DNA of 64,000 bases from CAZUMJ01 sp964621605 (GTDB lineage: Bacteria; Actinomycetota; Acidimicrobiia; Acidimicrobiales; Iamiaceae): assembly GCA_964621605.1 (NCBI GenBank), contig CAZUMJ010000007.1, positions 42,065 to 106,064 on the forward strand. Reading direction: 5' to 3'. The notes under the pieces were generated by a model that worked only from the letters and a program-made list of their open reading frames with translations, did no database searches and was not told the DNA's origin. Both the position numbers and the translations under genes were made by a program. Positions within the stretch are counted from its first letter, which is position 1, and each line of letters begins with the position of its first letter. This document shows positions 1 through 7,971 of this stretch, piece by piece.

Positions 1-2
1 TC

Positions 3-143
3 GCGCTCGCGCGCTGGTCCTTCGATAACGATCGGTTTGCAGAGGCACGCGACCGATTCGCGCTGATCGGCGAGGATCAACTCTCAGCGGGGGATCGGCG
101 TCGTCTCTACGTCGCGAGGACAAAGGCCGGGGCAGGCGAGTAG
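3..143 (+). CDS. 3'-terminal fragment of a cut-off gene
   Basis: An open frame runs in from the left edge and ends at TAG 141-143, giving the last 46 residues of a protein whose start lies outside the window. The tail is charged (it contains FDNDRFAEARDRF) and might be the end of a helical repeat, but it is too short to assign. Its G/C-rich third positions match real genes nearby. No function is proposed. Confidence 0.4.
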   Translation, partial: ALARWSFDNDRFAEARDRFALIGEDQLSAGDRRRLYVARTKAGAGE

Positions 144-430
144 CTCGTGCCGCGCTGTTCCCCACGGCCGAAAACCTCTCCCAGCGGGTTTGCTCCACCT
201 GCTGCTGATGCTCGCCTTCGTGCTGCTCGCCGGCGCGGCGGTGGCGACGGATGCGGCGGTCGCTTCTCCTCCGACTGGATGCTCCAGTGCACCCACTGTG
301 AACGCGTCGACGCGTGAACAGACAAGCGGGGACCCAGCAAGGCCACGCTCGACGGCCACGTCGACGAGCACCGTGGAGGTGCTGTCGTTGTTCGACCAGC
401 CCGACAGCGACGCCCCCTACACTTGAGTCG
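144..430. other. gene-poor stretch before vapB
   Basis: No convincing gene lies here. A 78-codon frame at 190-426 begins with a hydrophobic run resembling a signal peptide, but it has no clear ribosome site and its C-terminal half looks like random high-GC translation. The only signal I support is the vapB promoter at its right end. Confidence 0.4.
418..423 (+). promoter_or_regulatory. -10 box (TACACT) of vapB, leaderless type
   Basis: TACACT fits the actinobacterial TANNNT -10 consensus and lies 7 nt before the vapB ATG, so transcription would begin at or next to the start codon. No Shine-Dalgarno sequence precedes the ATG. The same arrangement recurs at many genes in this window. Confidence 0.5.
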
Positions 431-658
431 ATGTCTGTGACCGTCGATCTCCCCGCCGAAGCGCTGCGTCGCCTCGAAGCCGAAGCGACCCGCCGTCAGA
501 TCAGCATCGACGACGTCATCGCCGAACTCGCCGCGAACCTGCCCACCGAGGCGACCGGGCCCCGCCGGCGGCCCGCGTTCGTCGCGGTCGGCGCATCCGA
601 GCACGGCATCACCGACCGTCTCGACGAGCTCCTCGACGACGGCTTCGGACGCGACTGA
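431..658 (+). CDS. vapB: VapB-type ribbon-helix-helix antitoxin
   Basis: This 75-residue protein should neutralise the adjacent PIN toxin and bind the shared promoter. The N-terminus has the strand-helix-helix look of Arc/CopG antitoxins (MSVTVDLPAEALRRLEAEA, then a second helix QISIDDVIAELAANL). The last 25 residues are acidic and flexible, as in toxin-binding tails. It ends 3 nt before vapC, so the two are probably translated together. ATG 431 was chosen because a -10 box sits 7 nt upstream and the RHH strand starts right there. The family call rests on pattern and context; the exact VapB subfamily is not resolved. Confidence 0.75.
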   Translation: MSVTVDLPAEALRRLEAEATRRQISIDDVIAELAANLPTEATGPRRRPAFVAVGASEHGITDRLDELLDDGFGRD

Positions 659-661
659 CCG

Positions 662-1072
662 GTGCTGATCGTCGATACCGGCGTCATCGTCGCGGCCGCC
701 GACCGCACCGACCGCCACCACGCCGCTTCCGCCGGGATAATCAGCGACGACCCCGGGCCGCTCATCACCACCGCCCTCGTCATCGCCGAAGCCGCCTACC
801 TCCTCGACCGAGAACTCGGCCCAGACGCCGAAGCCGCGCTCTACACGTCGATCATCGACGGCGACCTCACCATCGAATCGCTCGGCCCACACGACTGGAC
901 CCGCATCCGTGAACTCGTCGAGACCTACGCCGACCTCCGCCTCGGCGGCACCGACGCCAGCCTGATCGCCATCGCCGAACGCCTCGGCGTCACCCGCGTC
1001 GCCACCCTCAACCACCGCGACTTCGCAGTCGTGCGTCCAACGCATTGCGACACCCTCGACCTCATCCCCTGA
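662..1072 (+). CDS. vapC: VapC-type PIN-domain toxin (ribonuclease)
   Basis: 136 residues, normal length for VapC. PIN toxins cut RNA (often tRNA or rRNA) with a Mg2+ site built from acidic residues. Here the N-terminal MLIVDTGVI supplies the first Asp (D5), the LVIAEAAYLL segment supplies the Glu, and LGGTDASLIAIAERLG followed by LNHRDF supplies the C-terminal Asp residues, the usual PIN order. GTG 662 follows the antitoxin stop by 3 nt, a classic toxin-antitoxin layout. All expected acidic residues are present, so I infer an active toxin. The target RNA cannot be read from sequence. Confidence 0.85.
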   Translation: MLIVDTGVIVAAADRTDRHHAASAGIISDDPGPLITTALVIAEAAYLLDRELGPDAEAALYTSIIDGDLTIESLGPHDWTRIRELVETYADLRLGGTDASLIAIAERLGVTRVATLNHRDFAVVRPTHCDTLDLIP

Positions 1073-1310
1073 ACCGCCAGATCCCGGCCGACACCCTCGA
1101 CGGGGTGGAAGACCCCACAGTGATGGCCGCCCCCCGACCGTCGCGCCAGAGCCGTCGCGCTCTTGGCGGCCGTCGTGCTCAGCCTCGTCGCGGCGCTCAG
1201 GTCGCCACCATGGGCCCGGTGACGGCGCTCGCGGATCGCGCCGCGATCGATTCCACGTTCGTCCCCCAGCGGGGCAGCCGTGTGGCCACGGGTAGGTCCC
1301 GCGGCAACCT

Positions 1311-2849
1311 TCAGCTCACCTGGCGGACGCGTCCCTCCCAGAACGGGGCGCGCAGCTTGAACTTCTGGAGTTTCCCGGTGGCGGTGCGTGCGAGTTCGTC
1401 GCGGAACTCGACGCGCTTGGGGCACTTGTAGCCGGCGATCTTCGTCTTGGCGTGGGCGATGATCTCGTCTTCGCTGGCGGTCGCCCCGGGAGCGAGGACC
1501 ACCAGGGCCAACACGAGCTCCCCCCACTTCTCGTCGGGGACGCCGATCACGGCGACCTCCGCGACCGACGGGTGGCTGAACACCGCATCCTCGACCTCGA
1601 TCGACGAGACGTTCTCGCCACCGGAGATGATCACGTCCTTCTTGCGGTCCGCGATCACCACGTAGTGCTCGTCGTCGATGTAGCCGCCGTCGCCGGTGTG
1701 GAACCAGCCGCCTGCCATCGCGTCCGCGGTGGCGTCCGGCTGCTCCCAGTAGCCACCCATCACCACGTTCGACCGGGCGAGCACCTCGCCTTGCGCGTCG
1801 ACCGCGACCTGCACGCCGATCGCGGGGGCACCGGCGCGCATCAGCTTCCGGGCCCGTTCGTCGGCGGGGAGGTGGTCCCACTCGGCGCGCCCCCGGCTCA
1901 TGGTGAGCAGCGGCGCGGTCTCGGTGAGCCCATAGATCTGGATGAACTCCCAGCCGAGCTCCGCTTCGACCCGTTCGATCGTCCGGCTCGGCGGCGGCGC
2001 CCCCGCGACGACGATGCGGGTGCGGCCCGCCCCGGGGATCGGCCCGTCCCAGGTCGTGGCGGCGTCGAGCACCATGTTCACCACGGCCGGTGCGCCGCAC
2101 AGGAGCGTGACGCCGTGCGTGTCGACGCGGCGCAGGATCTCCTCACCGTCGACCTTGCGCAGCACCACCTGGGTCACACCCATGCCGGTCGTGGCATAGG
2201 GCATGCCCCAGCCGTTGCAGTGGAACATGGGCAGGGTGTGGAGGTAGACGTCTCGGTCGGTGACGGTCGCCTGCCACCCGAAGGTGGTGGCGTTCACCCA
2301 GCAGTTGCGGTGGGTGAGCTGCACGCCCTTCGGCCGAGCGGTGGTGCCCGACGTGTAGTTGATCGTCGCGGCCTGGTCCTCGTCGGGATTGCGCCACGGC
2401 TCGGGTTCCACGTCGAAGCGGTAGAGCTCCTCGTCAGCCTCGGCGCCGATCACCATGCGGCGCGCGCAGCGCACCCCGGCCAGGGCTTCGTCGAGCTCGG
2501 GGTCCACGAGGAGCAGCGAGGCCCCGGAATGCTCGACGATGTAGGAGACCTCTTCCGCGGAGAGGCGGAAGTTGACGGGCACGAGGATGCGCCCGTACCC
2601 GGAGACCCCGTAGAAGGACGTGAGCAGCCGGGCCGAGTTCTGCGACACCACCGCGATGCGTGCGCCGGGACCGATCCCCGTGGCGTCGAGCCCCGCCGCC
2701 TGGGCGCGGGCCCGGGCCCCGATCTCGGCGTAGGTGAGCGTGCCCCAGGAGCTGGCCGGCTGGTCGGGTTCGTCCACGACACCGGCCCGATCGGGGTAGA
2801 CGGTGACGGCCCGATCGAGGAAGTCGTTGACGGTAAGTGGGACCTTCAT
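1311..2849 (-). CDS. Acyl-CoA synthetase (AMP-forming, FadD-like)
   Basis: 512 residues, a full-length ANL-superfamily enzyme that activates a carboxylic acid with ATP and CoA. The phosphate-binding loop YTSGTTARPKG is at about 165-175, the core WFHTGDGGYID and DRKKDVIISGGEN motifs follow at about 380-410, and the catalytic Lys is near the end in TATGKLQKFKL. ATG 2849 is preferred over the in-frame GTG at 2867 because GGAGG lies 5 nt upstream of it. It converges with vapC. The substrate is probably a medium- or long-chain fatty acid given the many acyl-CoA genes in the window, but aromatic or short acids are possible, so no gene symbol is assigned. Confidence 0.88.
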   Translation of the reverse strand: MKVPLTVNDFLDRAVTVYPDRAGVVDEPDQPASSWGTLTYAEIGARARAQAAGLDATGIGPGARIAVVSQNSARLLTSFYGVSGYGRILVPVNFRLSAEEVSYIVEHSGASLLLVDPELDEALAGVRCARRMVIGAEADEELYRFDVEPEPWRNPDEDQAATINYTSGTTARPKGVQLTHRNCWVNATTFGWQATVTDRDVYLHTLPMFHCNGWGMPYATTGMGVTQVVLRKVDGEEILRRVDTHGVTLLCGAPAVVNMVLDAATTWDGPIPGAGRTRIVVAGAPPPSRTIERVEAELGWEFIQIYGLTETAPLLTMSRGRAEWDHLPADERARKLMRAGAPAIGVQVAVDAQGEVLARSNVVMGGYWEQPDATADAMAGGWFHTGDGGYIDDEHYVVIADRKKDVIISGGENVSSIEVEDAVFSHPSVAEVAVIGVPDEKWGELVLALVVLAPGATASEDEIIAHAKTKIAGYKCPKRVEFRDELARTATGKLQKFKLRAPFWEGRVRQVS

Positions 2850-2875
2850 GGGGACCTCCACGCGCACGATGAGGG

Positions 2876-3091
2876 GTGGCGCCGGTCACCGTACCGGAGG
2901 GTGGCGTTCCCGACCGTTCGGGCTTCGTGGGTTCGGTTGCCGTCGAAAGCGAGGCCGGTCACGTCGCTGCCATGCCGGGAGCCGCGGACCCCGTGGCCCG
3001 GCTGGAACGGCTAACGGCGCTTCACGCCGAGGGGGCGCTCACCGACGAACAGTTCGAGGTAGCCAAGAAGCAGGTGCTCGGGACGTCGTAG
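2876..3091 (+). CDS. Small SHOCT-domain protein
   Basis: 71 residues from GTG 2876. The C-terminal 30 residues (VARLERLTALHAEGALTDEQF...) are a clear SHOCT domain, a short two-helix module found at the ends of many actinobacterial proteins and thought to mediate oligomerisation. Here almost nothing precedes it, so the module stands alone. It is divergent from the acyl-CoA synthetase, with starts 27 nt apart. An internal ATG at 2972 would leave only the SHOCT module and is a possible alternative start. The function is unknown. Confidence 0.55.
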   Translation: MAPVTVPEGGVPDRSGFVGSVAVESEAGHVAAMPGAADPVARLERLTALHAEGALTDEQFEVAKKQVLGTS

Positions 3092-3180
3092 CGCAAGCGG
3101 GTGCCCGGTCTCCCTGGTCCCGCTCGGCCGGGCTCCCCGACCGTGGGGCTGTTCGCGGGTGCCCGGTCTTCCGGCTACCC

Positions 3181-3208
3181 GGTCCCTCCCGATGGCTCGG
3201 GAGGGACC
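3181..3208 (-). terminator. Hairpin terminator after tRNA-Ser(CGA)
   Basis: A perfect 12-bp stem (3181-3192 with 3197-3208) with a 4-nt TGGC loop sits 11 nt past the tRNA 3' end in its direction of transcription. No T tract follows, which is common for actinobacterial terminators. Confidence 0.7.
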
Positions 3209-3219
3209 GGGCGTACCGA

Positions 3220-3310
3220 TGGCGGAGGATGTGGGATTCGAACCCACGGTGACCCGAAGGGCCACAACGGCTTTCGAGGCCGCCCCATTCGTCCGCTCTG
3301 GCAACCCTCC
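3220..3310 (-). tRNA. tRNA-Ser (anticodon CGA)
   Basis: On the minus strand the sequence folds as a class II tRNA: acceptor GGAGGGT pairs with ATCCTCC, the anticodon stem GGCCT... has loop CTCGAAA (anticodon CGA), a long variable arm is present, and the T arm carries GGTTCGAATCC. The discriminator is G, as expected for serine, and CCA is encoded (complement of 3220-3222). It reads UCG codons. Confidence 0.93.
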
Positions 3311-3471
3311 GCCCGCAAGCGTAGTCGGCGCGCTCCGGGGCGCTGCCAGTGAGGGGGTCGGTCAGCGGCGCGCGGCGAGGAACTCGTGCAGCCGCACCGC
3401 GCAGCGCCACGACTTCGGCATGACTCACGGGAGACCAGACGGCTGTCACAGGGCGCAAGCATCCTGGGGGC

Positions 3472-3738
3472 ATGAACAGTCATGTCCTGCACGATCCAGC
3501 GCTCCCCCTCGCGGGACGTCCCCTCCGCCAGGTCCTGACCGTGTTGCTCCTTGAACGTGGGCCGCTCAGCGTTGCCCAGTTGGTTGCTGCGGTCGAGGAG
3601 GAGGGCTTCTCCATCGCTGGGCGGCCGTCGAAGACGGTGTCCGACTGCCTGCGCTGGGAGATCGCCCGCGGGCGAGCGGCTGGGGTCACACGAGGGTGCT
3701 ACGGACCGGGAACGATGCCCCGCCAGACGCGCGCGTAG
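3472..3738 (+). CDS. Small winged-helix-like hypothetical protein
   Basis: 88 residues from ATG 3472, with GGGGG just upstream as a ribosome site. The middle reads like a winged helix-turn-helix (LRQVLTVLLLERGPLSVAQL, then RPSKTVSDCLRWEIARG), and the segment before the end (GVTRGCYGPGTMP) could be the wing hairpin. That suggests a small DNA-binding or structural protein, but no family was recognised with certainty. The flanks hold a tRNA and a repeat-bearing spacer and give no functional clue. Confidence 0.6.
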   Translation: MNSHVLHDPALPLAGRPLRQVLTVLLLERGPLSVAQLVAAVEEEGFSIAGRPSKTVSDCLRWEIARGRAAGVTRGCYGPGTMPRQTRA

Positions 3739-3789
3739 ATCACGGCGAGGGTGGTGGAGATGCGGGCGAAGGTCGACGGCTCGGCGAGT

Positions 3790-3952
3790 GCTCTCCGGGC
3801 GTTGTCGCGGCAGGCTGAGGCGCAGTCGCACGGGGGACGCGGCGGAGCGACTGGCCTGGGAGGGTAAGGGCAGCTCGGTACCGTGGGGCCTACTTTCGCC
3901 AATGTCATAGCGACAACTGGTTGGGGAGGTGGCGCTCTCCGGGCGTTGTCGC
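3790..3952. repeat. 19-bp direct repeat pair
   Basis: GCTCTCCGGGCGTTGTCGC occurs at 3790-3808 and again at 3934-3952 with no mismatch, 144 bp apart. An opposite-orientation GCGACAAC at 3910-3917 pairs with the GTTGTCGC end of the second copy. No gene spans the repeats. Confidence 0.75.
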
Positions 3953-4146
3953 TGTGAGGTTGGCGGCGGCAGTGAGACGCCAGGTCGCCGTGGCGGACGG
4001 CCGGGTCTCGTTCGGTTGGACGGCTGGGAAGCAGATGGAGCCCCTCCTCCGTCTGCTCCCGGGTCGTCCGATGAAGACGAGACGTGCCTGCGGCGCCCCG
4101 AAGAGCTGAGTGGCCCTACCGCTGATCGTGCGTGCGTGGTAAGGGG

Positions 4147-4176
4147 TAGCGCCACGGTGGCTAGCGCCACGGTGGT
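4147..4176. repeat. Tandem 15-bp repeat, two copies
   Basis: TAGCGCCACGGTGGC (4147-4161) is followed directly by a copy differing only in the last base (4162-4176). It lies about 50 bp before the diguanylate cyclase start, in the probable promoter region. Confidence 0.8.
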
Positions 4177-4224
4177 CATTCTCATCTGAAGGTGTCGCGC
4201 CTAGGGCCGTGGGGAGGTCGTGCC

Positions 4225-5589
4225 ATGGGTGAATCCCGTCAACCGTTCCCAGCGAACCACGTGCTCTACCGATCGATCGTCGAGGGGGCAGGCGACCTCG
4301 TGGTGGCTTTCGACGCGACCGGCACCGTCGCCTTTGCGAACGGCGCAGCGCACAGCATGCTCGGGCTCGACCCAGCCGAGGTGATGGGTCGCAACGTGCT
4401 GGAGTTCATCCATCCCGATGACATGGAGCGAGCTGTCCGGGGGCTCGCGCTCAACGAGCAGTTCGGTTCAGCGCCGGGGAGCTCCGCCTACCGGCTGCTC
4501 CACGCGGACGGGTCCTGGAACTACGTCAACATGACTGGCGGGCAGGCGACCGATGACGGCGAACGTGTGCTGTACACGTCGATCAGTCGTCGTTCCGAGG
4601 TTCGGTTCGTGATGAGCGAGACGTTGCTGCGCCTTGCGGCAGGGGCGTCGCTGGCCGAGACGCTGCGACCCGTGTGTGACACGTTCGACTGGCAGGTGAA
4701 CGGGTCACAGATCGGGATCAGCTGGTGCGACGACGATGGTGTGCTCAACGCGGTCAGCACGGGGATCGATCTCGAGCTCGTCGGCGCCGCGCCACACGCG
4801 GCAGCGCGGTGTGGTGACGTGCATGGCACGCCGTGGTCCACGGTTCGTCACGCGGGCGCGGCGATCATCGATCTCGACCTCAGCCGACTCGACACGCGGC
4901 TGCGCGCCAAGGCGGAGGAAGCCGGGTATGGCGCCTATTGGATCGAGCCCATCCCCAATCCCACCGGTGGGTTCGCACTGGTGACCGTCTGGACCCGGCG
5001 AGGTGGGCGCCCACCTCAGCATCACGCGCTGGCCATGGAGACGGTGCCCGCCATCGTGGAGGTCATCCTGCGTTGGGTCGACCAGCAGCGGCGACTCGAC
5101 TACGCGGTGAACCACGACTCGCTGACGGGCCTGGCAAACCGTCAAGCCTTCTTCGCGGCGCTGCGCGAGACCGAGATCGGCGGCTCGGTCCTCTATTGCG
5201 ACCTCGACGGTTTCAAGGCGATCAACGACACCTTCGGGCATCCCGCTGGTGACGAGCTGCTCCGGGTCGTGGCCGAGCGACTCCAGCATGCGGTGCGCGC
5301 CGACGATCTCATCGCCCGCTTGGGTGGAGATGAGTTCGTGGTGCTGTGCAAGGGCGCGTCCGAAGCGGTGGCGCTCGCGGTGGCGGCCCGGATCGAGCAG
5401 GCAGTTGCGGAGCCATTCGCGCTCCGCTCGGGGGTCGTGACGAGCGCGATCTCCGTCGGCATCGCTTCCGATCCGTTGCGCGTCGGGATTGACACGATGG
5501 AGGAAGCGGATCGTCAGCTCTACAAGGTGAAGGCGGCCCGTCGCCCACCTGGATCACAACCAAGAAAGACCAAGGGCCGAACCCGCTGA
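4225..5589 (+). CDS. PAS-GGDEF diguanylate cyclase
   Basis: 454 residues. A PAS domain (about 15-120, ending WNYVNMTGGQATDDGERVLY) is followed by a middle sensory segment of about 150 residues with GAF-like character, then a GGDEF domain (about 300-440: HDSLTGLANRQAFF, DLDGFKAINDTFGH). The active site is intact (LGGDEFVVL, GGDEF at 367-371). RADD ends exactly 5 residues before it, matching the RxxD product-inhibition site. It should make c-di-GMP from GTP in response to a cytosolic signal. ATG 4225 has GGGGAGG about 7 nt upstream and is preferred over the in-frame start at 4192. No EAL domain is present. A c-di-GMP-binding BldD homologue is encoded at 43379. Confidence 0.92.
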   Translation: MGESRQPFPANHVLYRSIVEGAGDLVVAFDATGTVAFANGAAHSMLGLDPAEVMGRNVLEFIHPDDMERAVRGLALNEQFGSAPGSSAYRLLHADGSWNYVNMTGGQATDDGERVLYTSISRRSEVRFVMSETLLRLAAGASLAETLRPVCDTFDWQVNGSQIGISWCDDDGVLNAVSTGIDLELVGAAPHAAARCGDVHGTPWSTVRHAGAAIIDLDLSRLDTRLRAKAEEAGYGAYWIEPIPNPTGGFALVTVWTRRGGRPPQHHALAMETVPAIVEVILRWVDQQRRLDYAVNHDSLTGLANRQAFFAALRETEIGGSVLYCDLDGFKAINDTFGHPAGDELLRVVAERLQHAVRADDLIARLGGDEFVVLCKGASEAVALAVAARIEQAVAEPFALRSGVVTSAISVGIASDPLRVGIDTMEEADRQLYKVKAARRPPGSQPRKTKGRTR

Positions 5590-5605
5590 CGCAGGTTCGG
5601 CCCTT
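5572..5605. terminator. Bidirectional terminator between diguanylate cyclase and tRNA-Ser
   Basis: A perfect 12-bp stem (5572-5583 with 5594-5605) and 10-nt loop. It overlaps the stop codon of the plus-strand cyclase gene and lies 25 nt past the 3' end of the minus-strand tRNA. In the tRNA direction it is followed by a T-rich run. Confidence 0.8.
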
Positions 5606-5630
5606 GCACGTACCTTGTGGAAGTACAGCG

Positions 5631-5716
5631 CGGAGGGAGAGGGATTCGAACCCTCGGTGGGCAGTACCCACACACGCTTTCCAGGCGTGCCGATTCGGCC
5701 GCTCTCGCACCCCTCC
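5631..5716 (-). tRNA. tRNA-Ser (anticodon GGA)
   Basis: A class II tRNA on the minus strand: acceptor GGAGGGG pairs with the 3' strand (one G-U), anticodon stem CACGC/GCGTG holds loop CTGGAAA (anticodon GGA), a long variable arm follows, and the T arm has GGTTCGAATCC. The discriminator is G, and CCA is not encoded, unlike the tRNA-Ser at 3220. It reads UCC/UCU codons. The tRNA-Ser, SRP RNA, dnaX order is also known from Bacillus. Confidence 0.93.
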
Positions 5717-5788
5717 GGGGGCTCCGCCCGACGCCTGGGCGCCGACCGGAACGGACAGGCTATCGTGTCGGCGAACCCGTCCTCGGAT

Positions 5789-5894
5789 GTGGCGGCCGGG
5801 TCCTGTGCAATCGCAGCCCGTGAAACGAGTCAGGGCCGGGAGGCAGCAGCTCTCAGCGGAGCCTGCGGTGTGCCGCAGATCGCCTGGTCGCCAC
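5789..5894 (+). ncRNA. ffs: Small SRP RNA (4.5S type)
   Basis: The conserved domain IV core is present at about 5829-5850 (GTCAGGGCCGGGAGGCAGCAGC), matching the universal GUCAGG-CCGGAAGG-AGCAGC pattern, preceded by the usual GUGAAAC-like strand. The ends pair (GTGGCG 5789-5794 with CGCCAC 5889-5894), giving a hairpin of about 106 nt, the size of small bacterial SRP RNA. It scaffolds Ffh for co-translational membrane targeting. The tetraloop reads GGGA rather than the usual GGAA. Exact ends are inferred from pairing. It lies just upstream of dnaX, a common location. Confidence 0.85.
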
Positions 5895-5929
5895 TTCCGG
5901 AGGCGGGTTCGCCGCGTGCGGGTCACGGG

Positions 5930-5935
5930 TAGGCT
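5930..5935 (+). promoter_or_regulatory. -10 box (TAGGCT) of dnaX
   Basis: TAGGCT lies 9 nt before the dnaX ATG with no Shine-Dalgarno between, so the dnaX transcript is probably leaderless or nearly so. Confidence 0.45.
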
Positions 5936-5944
5936 CACGGCCCG

Positions 5945-7954
5945 ATGGCCTACCAGTCGCTCTACCGCCGCTACCGGCCGCGCCGCTTCGCCGAGGTGCG
6001 CGGGCAGGCCGACGTGGTGCGGGCGTTGCGCAACGCGGTGCGCGACGGGCGGGTCGGCCATGCCTACCTCTTCAGCGGGCCCCGCGGCACCGGCAAGACC
6101 TCGTCCGCCCGCATCCTTGCGAAGGCGCTGAACTGCACCGACCTGCGTGAAGGCGAACCGTGCGGGGTGTGCGAGTCCTGCACGTCGATCGACGCGGGCA
6201 CGTCCTACGACCTGGTCGAGCTCGACGCCGCTTCGAACAACGGCGTCGACGCCATGCGTGACCTCATCGGTCGCACCGCGATGGCGTCGCCGGGTCGCAC
6301 GAAGGTGTACATCCTCGACGAGGTGCACATGCTCACCGCGGCGGCCTCAGCGGCGCTGCTGAAGACGCTCGAGGAGCCCCCGTCGCACGTCGTGTTCGTG
6401 CTCGCCACGACCGATCCCCAGAAGGTGCTGCCGACCATCCGCAGCCGGACCCAGCACTTCGAGTTCCACTTGCTGCCGGCGGACGAGCTGGCGGAACACG
6501 TGCAGTGGGTGATCGCCGATGCCGGCCTCGACGCCGGTGCCGACGCCGTCGACTACGTGCTCCGGGCCGGCGGTGGCTCGGCTCGTGACACCCTCTCGGC
6601 GCTCGATCAGGTCGTGGCGGCGGGTGGTGTGCCCGAGCGTGGCGACCAGGCGGGCGAACTGGTCGACGCGCTCGCTGAGCGAGACACGCTGGCCGCCCTG
6701 CAGGCGGTGGCCGCGTCGGTGCAGCGTGGTCGGGAGCCGCGCCTGTTGGGAGAGGCGCTGTTGCGTGATCTCCGTGACACCTTCCTCGTGCGCATGGGTG
6801 CACCGGTGCCGCACCTCGCCGACGCGGAGCAGCAGCGCGTCGCGGCATGGGCGGAGCGCTTCGGCGATCGAACGCTCACCAACGCGATGGAGCTCGTCGG
6901 TGATGCCCTGCGCGAGATGCGCCAGGCTCCCGACCCGCGCATCCCGCTCGAGGTGGCACTGTTGCGGCTCACTCGTGCCGGTGGCGAGGTGTCGCTCGAC
7001 GATCTGCTCGCCCGCGTCGAGCGCCTTGAACAGGCACTTGCGTCCGGTGCGGCGTTGCCCGTGTCGGGAGGTTCGGAATCGAATCGTGAGCCAGGCGAGC
7101 GCGCGCCGTCCTCCTCGGGAGCTGCGAACGCCCCAGCCGCTGCGGGCGAGGCCAGTGCTCCCGCTGCCCCGAGCAAGCCAGGCGGCAGCGCGGCTGCCGC
7201 TCGTGCGGCTGCAGAGGCGGCCCGCAAGTCGTCACGCGGTGCGGGAGGCGCTGCCCGGGAGGCTGGGGCAGCGAGCGGGGGCGTCGAGGGTCCGTCATCT
7301 TCTGACACCAGCGGTGCTGGCAGCGCAGCGGGCTCAGCGCCGCCACCCCCGGTGCCCGGCCGAGGACGCCGACCCGAGCCGTCGCCAGCTGAGGTGAAGG
7401 ATCAAGCCTCACCTTCGGCTCGCCCGACCCCCGCCGCTGCCGAGCCCGACACCTCCGGCCGCACTGCCACCCGGCAGGACGCCGGTGCCTCGTCTGGTGC
7501 CGGAGGGTCCGGCCTGCCCGATCGCGATGCGCTCACGCTGGCGTGGGCAGACAGCGTGCTTCCCGGATTGAGGGGGCTCACCAAGGCGATGTATGCCGTC
7601 GGGCGCTTCCTCGAAACGACCGACGCCGCCGTGCTGGCGATGCCGGGCGAGGTGCACCGTGCGAAGTGTGAGGAGCGACGGTCCGAGGTGGAGGCCGCGC
7701 TGGCCAGACACTTCGGCTACCCCGTGCCGGTCCGCCTCGTCGTCGACGGCGAAGCTGCGCACGGGGACGACGGTGGTGCACCGCGCGGGCCGGGAGCGCG
7801 CTCGGGCGGCACGTCCGAGGAGGCGCGCCTGGCGGCGGAGCGCGCCGAGGTCGGCGACCTCTCCGAGCTCGTCGACGCACCACCCGACGGTCGCACCCCC
7901 GCGGAGCGCCTCGCTGACGCCTTCCCCGGCTCCGAGTTGATCGACGAGCCCTGA
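5945..7954 (+). CDS. dnaX: DNA polymerase III subunit gamma/tau
   Basis: 669 residues. This clamp-loader ATPase of the replicative polymerase loads the sliding clamp and ties the polymerases to the helicase. The AAA+ core occupies about 1-370: Walker A SGPRGTGKTSSA (about 43-54), a four-Cys zinc segment (about 63-80, CGVCESC), Walker B ILDEVHML and sensor I ATTDPQKV. Residues 370-530 are an Ala/Ser/Pro/Gly-rich linker, and the last 140 form the tau C-terminal domain (WADSVLPGLRGLTKAMY). ATG 5945 starts the canonical MAYQSLYRRYRP. No slippery A/T run for gamma frameshifting is visible. ebfC and recR follow, the common dnaX-ybaB-recR order. Confidence 0.97.
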   Translation: MAYQSLYRRYRPRRFAEVRGQADVVRALRNAVRDGRVGHAYLFSGPRGTGKTSSARILAKALNCTDLREGEPCGVCESCTSIDAGTSYDLVELDAASNNGVDAMRDLIGRTAMASPGRTKVYILDEVHMLTAAASAALLKTLEEPPSHVVFVLATTDPQKVLPTIRSRTQHFEFHLLPADELAEHVQWVIADAGLDAGADAVDYVLRAGGGSARDTLSALDQVVAAGGVPERGDQAGELVDALAERDTLAALQAVAASVQRGREPRLLGEALLRDLRDTFLVRMGAPVPHLADAEQQRVAAWAERFGDRTLTNAMELVGDALREMRQAPDPRIPLEVALLRLTRAGGEVSLDDLLARVERLEQALASGAALPVSGGSESNREPGERAPSSSGAANAPAAAGEASAPAAPSKPGGSAAAARAAAEAARKSSRGAGGAAREAGAASGGVEGPSSSDTSGAGSAAGSAPPPPVPGRGRRPEPSPAEVKDQASPSARPTPAAAEPDTSGRTATRQDAGASSGAGGSGLPDRDALTLAWADSVLPGLRGLTKAMYAVGRFLETTDAAVLAMPGEVHRAKCEERRSEVEAALARHFGYPVPVRLVVDGEAAHGDDGGAPRGPGARSGGTSEEARLAAERAEVGDLSELVDAPPDGRTPAERLADAFPGSELIDEP

Positions 7955-7971
7955 GCCTGCCGGAGTCATCC

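Larger units (their letters stand above)
3739..4191. other. 453-bp spacer with repeats and no convincing gene
   Basis: No frame here has convincing start, codon use or protein character. It contains a 19-bp direct repeat (3790-3808 and 3934-3952), an inverted copy of the repeat's last 8 bases at 3910-3917, and a tandem 15-bp repeat just before the next gene. The left part is somewhat less G+C-rich than the flanks. It may be a decayed mobile or duplicated segment. Confidence 0.5.

Noticed and set aside
190..426. Small protein with a signal-peptide-like start
   Set aside because: No ribosome site, low-quality codon pattern after residue 30 and overlap with the vapB promoter. It could be real but I cannot support it.
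3929..4189. 86-codon plus-strand frame before the diguanylate cyclase
   Set aside because: No ribosome site or recognisable features; its end runs through the tandem 15-bp repeat.
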